Shown: piece by piece, positions 37,052 through 43,324 of the stretch
How positions within the stretch are numbered: position 1 is the stretch's first letter
Layout: every line of letters begins with the position of its first letter
From: an uncultured Bacilli bacterium
Lineage (GTDB): Bacteria > Bacillota_I > Bacilli_A > RF39 > UBA660
DNA length: 43,324 nucleotides
Direction of reading: 5' to 3'
NCBI GenBank assembly: GCA_905235065.1
Contig: CAJOJR010000006.1
Span: 1 to 43,324, forward strand
The notes under the pieces: generated by a model
The model's input: only the letters and a program-made list of their open reading frames with translations
Told to the model about the DNA's origin: nothing
Database searches by the model: none
Position numbers and translations under genes: made by a program

Positions 37052-38039
37052 TAACAACTGCGACTGAAGCAGTGGATGATGCTATCTGTAAAAGTTCTTC
37101 ATTAGACAAGTTTTGACCTATTATGTAGTAATCCATTCCACCATTAGACCAACTTACTGAAGTATCTGTTAATGCACCCAATATTGTTTCATAAAATACT
37201 AAGTCGCCAGTTGCAGATGTTACTTCAAATTCTTTTGATGCATTAGATACTTCTTCAACTAATATAAATGGTTTTTCTCCTTCAAATGTAAGTATTACTC
37301 TTTCTGAATTATCAGATTTAACTACTTCTTGATTTTGAAATTTAGTTCCTACTGGTATATACATTGGATAAATTATATCTTCAATACTTCCAGTTTCTTT
37401 AGTTTCCTTGCAACAATCTTCTTTGATATTAGCATTTAGACTAAAGTAATCTTTTTCAAATTTTTTACTCCATTCAATTTTGGTAAAATTCATTGTTATA
37501 CCAGTAGTCCCATTATCACTTAGTATTTCTACTTTCTCTGGTTCCATTTTTTTATTAAATGTTACTTTTTGAGTTTTAAAATTACTATTATTAGGATAAT
37601 TAACACCACTAGTCATGATATACTTTCCATCTTTTTCTTCAAAAGCTCTATTACCATCTTTTTCAAAATCATTAAGTATTGTTTCTAAAATATAAGCCTG
37701 TGAACTATTATTTGGCCAATCACTTTGAAATTTAAAACTTTTGTTTAAATCAGGTGTTATTACATATACACCCTCATCATTTTTAAGAATTATTTGTTCA
37801 TGTGAATTATCGGTATTTAATAAATTAACTTTATAATAGCTTCCTTGCATATAAGAAACATTTACATCATATGAATAATTCTTGTCACCACTTACAATTT
37901 CCATATTCCCTTCCAAATAATAACTTTTGTTATTATCTACAAGATTCTTGAAATCTTTTAATGCTTTATCTTGATCATAAGAACCACATCCACACACTAA
38001 TAGACATACACCTACAAGTAATAAAAATATTTTTTTCAT
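37047..38039 (-). CDS. Lipoprotein of the LolA-like / YdcC-GerS type
   Basis: A 330-aa lipoprotein. Lys-rich start, hydrophobic core and lipobox V-C-G-C place the lipidated Cys at residue 18. The body is beta-rich and contains GVYVITPDLNKSFKFQSDWPNNSSQAYILETIL, recalling the LolA-like lipoproteins of spore formers (B. subtilis YdcC, Clostridioides GerS), in which this family has sporulation or germination roles. A second domain after about residue 220 starts with IYPMYIPVGTKF and may be a DUF4367-like module. With sigK, bofA and spoVS in the window a sporulation-related role is plausible but unproven. It is divergent from the DUF378 gene. Confidence 0.75.
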   Translation of the reverse strand: MKKIFLLLVGVCLLVCGCGSYDQDKALKDFKNLVDNNKSYYLEGNMEIVSGDKNYSYDVNVSYMQGSYYKVNLLNTDNSHEQIILKNDEGVYVITPDLNKSFKFQSDWPNNSSQAYILETILNDFEKDGNRAFEEKDGKYIMTSGVNYPNNSNFKTQKVTFNKKMEPEKVEILSDNGTTGITMNFTKIEWSKKFEKDYFSLNANIKEDCCKETKETGSIEDIIYPMYIPVGTKFQNQEVVKSDNSERVILTFEGEKPFILVEEVSNASKEFEVTSATGDLVFYETILGALTDTSVSWSNGGMDYYIIGQNLSNEELLQIASSTASVAVVK

Positions 38040-38148
38040 AACCCTCCCTTTGATTTACAATAAATTATATTTTTTTTATGTTGATTTATGAATATTTTCT
38101 ATAAAAAAGTTTAAACTATTAATAGTTATAAGGAAGGAGGATTATAAG

Positions 38149-38355
38149 TTGAAAATTCTTCAAAGAGTAGCACTTGCATTCACAATAATTGGTGCGATTA
38201 ACTGGGGACTAATTGGACTTCTTGATTTTAACTTAGTAAGTGCAATCTTCGGTGTTGATTCGATTCTATCAAGAATTATTTACACAATTGTTGGTGTTGC
38301 CGGAATAATTAATATTGGTTTATTAGTTGCTCCTTTACATGACCTACATGATTAA
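38149..38355 (+). CDS. DUF378 small membrane protein
   Basis: A 68-aa protein with two hydrophobic helices and the DUF378 pattern: LAFTIIGAINWGLIGLLDFNLV near the start, VDSILSRIIYTIVGVAGI in the middle. Start is TTG at 38149, 8 nt after GGAAGGAGG. Function unknown; the family is widespread and usually a free-standing single gene. It is monocistronic, with a terminator directly after it. Confidence 0.88.
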   Translation: MKILQRVALAFTIIGAINWGLIGLLDFNLVSAIFGVDSILSRIIYTIVGVAGIINIGLLVAPLHDLHD

Positions 38356-38362
38356 ATAAAAC

Positions 38363-38393
38363 AAAAAAAATCTCTTTATAGAGATTTTTTTGT
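38363..38393. terminator. Bidirectional terminator between DUF378 and the PerM-family gene
   Basis: Stem AAATCTCT/AGAGATTT (38368-38375 with 38380-38387), with an A-run on the left and a T-run on the right, so it serves the two convergent genes. Confidence 0.9.
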
Positions 38394-38396
38394 TTG

Positions 38397-39554
38397 TTAA
38401 TCTTTTGTATATTCAAAGAATTTATATTTTTGATCTAAGAAATTAAATAGTGTTTTTAATAATGCGGTTAAAGGCGTTGCGATTACCATACCTATAATTC
38501 CAAAGAAGTAACCAAATATTAATAATGAAATAAGTATTGTTACTGGATGTAAATTCATCTTTTTACTCATAAATAATGGGGTTAAAAAATTTCCTTCTAA
38601 AGTTTGAATTATTAATATAAATACTAAAGTTAAAATTCCTATTACATTTGATTGTGAAAATCCAACTAACCCAGCTACTGCTGCTCCCATATATGGTCCA
38701 ATATATGGAATAAGATTTGTTATTGCGCAAAACATTGCTATTAATAATGGTGCTTTTAAACCTATAATTGCAAACCCAATTAATGAAATTATCATAAGTA
38801 TTAATGAAATAATCAAAGTTCCTTTTACATATCCATAAGTAGTTGTACTAATTTGTGATAATAACATATCAGCATCTTTTCTCCATCTTTTTGGAAGAAG
38901 TTTTATAAATCCATTTGAAACTTCATTAAAGTTAAATAACATATAAAACCCAACTATAAAACTTAATAATATTATACCAACACCACTTACTAATGAAGAA
39001 ATTATGTTAAGGGCTGTTTGTGGTAAATTTGTTTGTAAATTTGTTCCTAGTTTTTCTATTGATTCAAAGAAATGAGTTTTTGTTGTATCCAAATTTTCTA
39101 AACTCATATCAGATATTTTATCAAATATTCCTTCAACCCATGCTTTTAAATCACTTAATATCGTAGGTATTGTTCCAACTATATCTTTTATTTGATTAGC
39201 AAGAGCAGGAACTGCTACTAATGTAAATAGATATAAGAATATTATTAATAATACATATATTAATATAACTGAAATAGTTCTATTTAATCCTCTATTTGTT
39301 AATTTAGTAACTAAAGGATTTAATAGCCAAGCTATTATAAATCCTATAAATAACGGACTTATAACTGAAAGAATTTTTAAAACTATAGAAAGTACATTAA
39401 ATTCTTTCAATAATATTATTCCAAGATACACAAGCAAAAGTATTAGAAGAACATATAAAATTTTTAATATATTATTTCCTACTCCTAATAGATTATTTAA
39501 CTTTGGTATATCTAGTTTTTTGATTTTTGAGATATTATCTTTTTCTTTTTTCAT
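38397..39554 (-). CDS. AI-2E/PerM-family transporter (YtvI-like)
   Basis: A 385-aa polytopic membrane protein of the PF01594 family: paired N-terminal helices, FIGFIIAWLLNPLVTKL, an extracytoplasmic helix-rich loop (about 128-175), GFYMLFNFNEVSNGFIKLLPKRWR, and the C-terminal signature FLTPLFMSKKMNLHPVTILISLLIFGYFFGIIGMVIATPLTALLK. Members include proposed AI-2 exporter TqsA, sodium/proton antiporters and sporulation protein YtvI. The presence of luxS 5 kb away does not prove AI-2 transport. Ribosome site GGAGAG. Confidence 0.85.
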   Translation of the reverse strand: MKKEKDNISKIKKLDIPKLNNLLGVGNNILKILYVLLILLLVYLGIILLKEFNVLSIVLKILSVISPLFIGFIIAWLLNPLVTKLTNRGLNRTISVILIYVLLIIFLYLFTLVAVPALANQIKDIVGTIPTILSDLKAWVEGIFDKISDMSLENLDTTKTHFFESIEKLGTNLQTNLPQTALNIISSLVSGVGIILLSFIVGFYMLFNFNEVSNGFIKLLPKRWRKDADMLLSQISTTTYGYVKGTLIISLILMIISLIGFAIIGLKAPLLIAMFCAITNLIPYIGPYMGAAVAGLVGFSQSNVIGILTLVFILIIQTLEGNFLTPLFMSKKMNLHPVTILISLLIFGYFFGIIGMVIATPLTALLKTLFNFLDQKYKFFEYTKD

Positions 39555-39597
39555 TATTATCTCTCCATTCTCATCATAATTATATCATGCTTTTAGT

Positions 39598-39621
39598 TTA
39601 AAAAAAAGTCCTATTAAGAAC
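39598..39621 (-). terminator. Probable terminator of the small membrane-protein ORF
   Basis: Short stem AGTTC/GGACT with a TTAATA loop and an eight-T tail on the minus strand. It overlaps the ORF end. Confidence 0.6.
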
Positions 39622-39736
39622 TCTTTTTCATCATTTTATTTTTCATTTTATTATATGTTTTTGATATCTCTTTATCATATTTAGTACATACATATCCAAC
39701 TCCAACGCCTATTCCTAGATAAAGCATATTTTCCAT
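39614..39736 (-). CDS. Small single-helix protein (about 40 aa)
   Basis: A short ORF beginning MENMLYLGIGVGVGYVCTKY and ending in a Lys-rich tail (KMKNKMMKKSS). One N-terminal membrane helix plus a basic cytosolic tail resembles small YtxH-like or stress-type membrane peptides. An in-frame ATG at 39763 would give 49 aa, but the only purine-rich ribosome site (AGGAGAG, 39754-39760) lies between the two starts, at an unusually long spacing from ATG 39736 or TTG 39739. The ORF sits between recD2 and the PerM-family gene and has its own probable terminator, which argues that it is real. Confidence 0.5.
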   Translation of the reverse strand: MENMLYLGIGVGVGYVCTKYDKEISKTYNKMKNKMMKKSS

Positions 39737-39795
39737 CAATTTTATAACAATCACTCTCCTCATTATTATTGTTTACTAAGAATTTAATTTTTATA

Positions 39796-41943
39796 CTACT
39801 TAACAAATTCTTTTAAGTGAGTAATACGTTTCTCAGAATAACTTGAAGTTATAGAATAATTAAAATTATCTTTTTGACCAATTATAATTAAATTCTTTTT
39901 GGCTCTTGTACATGCTGTATAAATAAGTTTGTTATAAAACATTCTTTTATGAGAATTAGCAAGAACAATAACAACATTATCGTATTCACTACCTTGTGAT
40001 TTATGTATACTTACTGCATAAGCTAAATTAAATTTATCAAAATCCACTTGTTCATATTCAATTTTATGTCCAGAAAAGTTTATTAATATGCTCCTTTTAG
40101 GATAGCTATTTATTCTTTCAATGTATCCAATATCTCCATTAAACACATTGTTATCTACATCATTTACAAGTTGTATGACTTTATCATTTTCTCTATAAAT
40201 TATATTCCCTATTGTTATTTCTTCGATATCATTATTATTTGGATTAAAAATATCTTGCATAATTTTATTTAAGTTATCAATTCCATTAATACCTTTATAC
40301 ATTGGAACTAATACTTGAAATTCATCCAAAGATATTTTTTTGTTCTTAACACTTTCACATATTACTTTTAAATTATTAATAATATTATTATCACTTGATT
40401 CAATGAATCTAAAATCACTATAATTGTTTACTTCATTTATTATTTCTTTATTCTTTATTTTATTTGCTAAAACATTTATAAAAGATTTTTCATTAGTTCT
40501 ATATATGTATGTTAAGTATTTCTTATTAATGTTATCTGAACATAATAAATCATATAAAACATTTCCAGGACTAATACTAGGAAGCTGGTTAGCATCTCCA
40601 ACTAATATAATTTTAACGGTATCTTTTAAAGCTTTTAATAAAGATGAAAATAAAAATATATCTACCATACTAAATTCATCAATTATAACTATTTTAGCTT
40701 TACTTTGATTATATTCGTTTAATCCAAAGCTACTTGTTTCTTTATCCCACTTTAAAAATTTATGGATAGTTGAAGCTAAAGTACCAATGCAATAAGACAT
40801 TCTTTTAGCACTTCTTCCGGTTGGAGCAAGTAAAGCAATAGAATTCTTATCTTCATAGTAATCTACTATAGCTTTAATGATAGTGGTTTTACCTGTACCA
40901 GGTCCACCTGTTATAATAAATAAATTATTATTAATACTTCCGACTATAGCTTCTTTTTGATCCTTATTTAAAATAATATTATTCTTTTTTTCAAATTTAG
41001 AAAGATATTTCTTGATTTTTAAATTACTTTCATTTACTTTTATTCTATTATACATACCAATCCTTTGAGCAATATATTCTTCTGTATCATAAAAGTAATT
41101 AAGCATTAAATAATTATCAAAATCATAAATTTTATGTTGTTCAATTAAATTCTTCAAATATATTTTAAAACTTGATAATTTAAAATCATTATCAAAGTAT
41201 TTTAATACTTCTATATATACTTCTTCTGTGCTTGCTAAAGTATTACCTGTTTTATAACAAACATTTTTAATGGAATGTGTAATAACATTTTCTATTCTTA
41301 TATCACTATTTGGATCATTATATTTTTTATAAATTGAGTCAACTTTATCAAAATCTACTATATTAGTTAAAATATATAAATTATTTTTAATAATATCATT
41401 TAAATTTAAAGCACATGTTTTTACTATTTTAACACTTTCATTAACACTAAATCCCATTTTAGTTAAATTAGAAATTAATTCTTCTTCATAAGTAAGTGAA
41501 TTTAATTTTTCATGAACTTGTAAAGAAGTTTTAACGCTTATCCTATCTATTTTACTAAGTGCATATGGGTCTTTTTTTATTATTTCAATAGTTTTACTTC
41601 CATATTTATCAACTATTTTTTCAGCAGTTTTAATCCCTATTCCTTTAAATAATCCACTTCCAAGATAAGAGATTATTTCTTCATTATCAGTTGGGTTACA
41701 TATTTCATAACTATTTACACTAAATTGTTCGCCATATTTGGGGTGACTTACAATACAACCATAAAACTTATAAAAAACTTCATTACTTAAATTATTAAAA
41801 TTTCCAACAAAAGAAATAAAATGGCCAATGTACTCTTCTAAATTTTCACTAGAATCTTTAACTCTAAAAACTCCTACTTTGTAGGAGTTAGTATTATTTT
41901 CATATATAATTCTTGTTATTTTACCAACTATATAATCACTCAT
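39796..41943 (-). CDS. recD2: RecD2-type DNA helicase
   Basis: 5'-3' helicase of superfamily 1B acting alone (RecBC-independent) in DNA repair. The 715-aa protein starts with the OB-like N-terminal domain, has helix-hairpin-helix-like motifs (FKGIGIKTAEKIVDKYG, about 98-115), Walker A GGPGTGKTTII, Walker B VIIDEFSMVD, LVGDANQLPSISPG, and C-terminal AYAVSIHKSQGSEYDNVVIVL and YTACTRAKKNLIIIG. Length is typical of RecD2 (about 700-800). It follows mtaB by 9 nt and is probably in the same transcript. Confidence 0.94.
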   Translation of the reverse strand: MSDYIVGKITRIIYENNTNSYKVGVFRVKDSSENLEEYIGHFISFVGNFNNLSNEVFYKFYGCIVSHPKYGEQFSVNSYEICNPTDNEEIISYLGSGLFKGIGIKTAEKIVDKYGSKTIEIIKKDPYALSKIDRISVKTSLQVHEKLNSLTYEEELISNLTKMGFSVNESVKIVKTCALNLNDIIKNNLYILTNIVDFDKVDSIYKKYNDPNSDIRIENVITHSIKNVCYKTGNTLASTEEVYIEVLKYFDNDFKLSSFKIYLKNLIEQHKIYDFDNYLMLNYFYDTEEYIAQRIGMYNRIKVNESNLKIKKYLSKFEKKNNIILNKDQKEAIVGSINNNLFIITGGPGTGKTTIIKAIVDYYEDKNSIALLAPTGRSAKRMSYCIGTLASTIHKFLKWDKETSSFGLNEYNQSKAKIVIIDEFSMVDIFLFSSLLKALKDTVKIILVGDANQLPSISPGNVLYDLLCSDNINKKYLTYIYRTNEKSFINVLANKIKNKEIINEVNNYSDFRFIESSDNNIINNLKVICESVKNKKISLDEFQVLVPMYKGINGIDNLNKIMQDIFNPNNNDIEEITIGNIIYRENDKVIQLVNDVDNNVFNGDIGYIERINSYPKRSILINFSGHKIEYEQVDFDKFNLAYAVSIHKSQGSEYDNVVIVLANSHKRMFYNKLIYTACTRAKKNLIIIGQKDNFNYSITSSYSEKRITHLKEFVK

Positions 41944-41952
41944 GAGAATATT

Positions 41953-43203
41953 TTAACATTTATATTTAACTTTATAAATATTATTTAGTTTATAAAAGCC
42001 TATTTTTTTAACTTCAATATAATTTGATGAATAACCGATATATGTTAGAAATTTTTTTCTCTCAAATAAAACATCTAATTTTTTATTATTGAATTTATTC
42101 TTATAATCTTTTTCTAAATTATCTGATAATTCTATTAATTTTTTAACTCTTTCTTTTTTAACCAAATCATTTACTTTATCTTTCATTGTAGCAGACTTAG
42201 TTCCATCTCTATCCGAATATGGAAATACATGTATTTTAGAAAACCCTATTTTCTTACAAAATTCATAAGTTTCATTAAAATCTTCTTCTGTTTCACCCGG
42301 AAAACCAACTATCACATCTGTTGTTATAGATATATTTGGATTTACACTTCTAATTAAATTAATCTTATCTTCATAATACTTAGTATTATATCTTCTATCC
42401 ATTAATTTCAACATTTTGTCACATCCACTTTGAAGAGGTAAATGCATATGATCAGCAATTTTAGGACTATTAAGAAGTGATGTGATTTTATTATCAACTT
42501 CAACTATCTCTATTGAACTTATTCTTATTCTTTCTAAGTTCTTTATTTCTAATAAATCTAATAATAAATTATATAATTTATAATTGTTTAAATCAGTACC
42601 ATATTTACCAGTATGAATACCTGTTAGTACAATTTCTTTATAACCATTGTTTACTAAAGATGTTGCCTCTTCCAATACTTTATCTTTATTCTTACTTTTA
42701 ACTTCTCCTCTAACATATGGTATAACACAATAAGAACAATAATTATCACAACCATCTTGTATTTTTATAAATGCTCTTGTATGACTTTCTAAATGATTTA
42801 TTTTCATATCTTCAAATTTAGTATATTTAACATCATAAAACTTAATTATTTTATCTTTATTTTTTAGATATTGATTTAAATATTCAATAATTCTACTTTT
42901 ATCTTTATTACCTAATATAATATCCGCATTTATTTCAATATTTTTATTAGTATTATATAAATTTTGAGTATAACACCCAATAGCAATCACTACCGAATTT
43001 GGATTGTGTTTTTTAATACTATTTATAGTTCTTCTACTTTTTTTATCAGCTTCATTAGTAACAGTACACGTATTTATTACATATACACTAGCATTATCAC
43101 TTACTATTTTATATCCTTCGCGCAAAAAAAGGCTCATGATGAATTCACACTCATAAGCATTTACTTTACAACCTAAATTTTTAATACATACTGTTTTATC
43201 CAT
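41953..43203 (-). CDS. mtaB: tRNA t6A37 methylthiotransferase MtaB
   Basis: Radical-SAM enzyme converting t6A to ms2t6A at tRNA position 37. The 416-aa protein has the N-terminal UPF0004 domain with three cluster cysteines (NLGCKVN, NTCTVTNEADKKSRR, AIGCYTQ), the radical-SAM C-x3-C-x2-C in QDGCDNYCSYCVIPYVRGEVKS, THLPLQSG-like HLPLQSGCDKML, TDVIVGFPGETEEDF and a C-terminal TRAM-like segment. The first motif NLGCKVN matches MtaB rather than MiaB. Its ATG overlaps the stop of the upstream partial gene (ATGGATAA), so they are coupled. Confidence 0.93.
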   Translation of the reverse strand: MDKTVCIKNLGCKVNAYECEFIMSLFLREGYKIVSDNASVYVINTCTVTNEADKKSRRTINSIKKHNPNSVVIAIGCYTQNLYNTNKNIEINADIILGNKDKSRIIEYLNQYLKNKDKIIKFYDVKYTKFEDMKINHLESHTRAFIKIQDGCDNYCSYCVIPYVRGEVKSKNKDKVLEEATSLVNNGYKEIVLTGIHTGKYGTDLNNYKLYNLLLDLLEIKNLERIRISSIEIVEVDNKITSLLNSPKIADHMHLPLQSGCDKMLKLMDRRYNTKYYEDKINLIRSVNPNISITTDVIVGFPGETEEDFNETYEFCKKIGFSKIHVFPYSDRDGTKSATMKDKVNDLVKKERVKKLIELSDNLEKDYKNKFNNKKLDVLFERKKFLTYIGYSSNYIEVKKIGFYKLNNIYKVKYKC

Positions 43204-43324
43204 TTAAAGTCAAATTATTCCTTAATTCTTTTAATATTTTTAAATATTCTTCCTCTGCAGCATAAGCAACTCCTTTAAAAGATTGTTTTACTTCAACTTG
43301 CTTAACTATTGGAGCTGCTTCATT
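43196..43324 (-). CDS. C-terminal end of an unidentified gene (partial)
   Basis: The window edge cuts an ORF of which only the last 42 codons are present, ending at TAA 43196-43198 inside the start of mtaB. The tail reads NEAAPIVKQVEVKQSFKG, then AAEEEYLKILKELRNNLTLNG. The end is a charged helix. I cannot assign a family from this fragment. The 8-nt overlap implies it is in the mtaB-recD2 operon. Confidence 0.6.
   Translation of the reverse strand, partial: NEAAPIVKQVEVKQSFKGVAYAAEEEYLKILKELRNNLTLNG

Noticed and set aside
33384-39554. A LuxS/AI-2 signalling system formed by luxS and the AI-2E-family transporter
   Set aside because: They are about 4.5 kb apart in different transcripts, and the transporter family name does not establish AI-2 transport.

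Overview
This window reads as a contiguous piece of chromosome from a very AT-rich, low-GC Bacillota, probably an uncultured gut-type Bacilli or Erysipelotrichia-like lineage. The evidence is a HrcA/CIRCE heat-shock operon, a T-box leader, strong AGGAGG-type ribosome sites, an anaerobic (class III) ribonucleotide reductase, and several Firmicutes sporulation genes: pro-sigma-K, BofA and SpoVS. The code is standard: TGG encodes Trp and TGA is a real stop. Coding density is very high. Most genes lie on the minus strand in short overlapping operons, and two convergent pairs (prsW/dltC and sigK/GLUG) have no base between their stop codons.

Layout. 1-3768 (minus): hrcA-grpE-(unknown 102-aa protein)-dnaK behind a textbook promoter and CIRCE operator; GrpE has an unusual Cys-rich head. 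3863-11028: a cell-envelope block with a PrsW-type membrane protease; a DltC/DltA/VanW operon facing an Sfp-type phosphopantetheinyl transferase across a palindrome; a membrane-anchored surface protein with seven D-x-N-A-T units; and an O-antigen-ligase-like membrane protein. 11100-14102: nrdD-nrdG with the glycyl-radical tail of NrdD on a separate 49-residue ORF. 14294-21865: sigK, topA with a GLUG protein, spoVS, a DUF308 membrane protein, valS behind a valine T-box but broken by a small deletion and frameshift, and bofA. 21917-25785: DUF1653, a zinc phospholipase C-like protein, a YibE/YibF pair and rmlB. 25923-30168: purA-purB-pyrG. 30493-31934: a serine recombinase with a topoisomerase-type zinc ribbon, a small unknown protein and elongator tRNA-Met. 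31993-43324: a housekeeping run of DUF362, zinc-ribbon membrane protein, luxS, alkD, an rRNA/tRNA uracil methyltransferase, a CofE-like ligase, a LolA/GerS-like lipoprotein, DUF378, a PerM/YtvI transporter, recD2, mtaB and a truncated gene at the edge.

How they fit together. The cell appears anaerobic and spore-forming: pro-sigma-K still has a hydrophobic pro-sequence, and BofA, which controls pro-sigma-K processing, is about 7 kb away. The envelope block is the most distinctive part. It has the activation half of D-alanylation (adenylating enzyme, carrier, and a transferase able to prime the carrier) with a VanW protein, but no DltB or DltD in the window. Beside it sits a possible glycan-polymerase or ligase with an acceptor-like repeat protein. 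The split NrdD and the interrupted valS are the clearest departures from normal gene structure. I ran no database searches; family names come from motif recognition.
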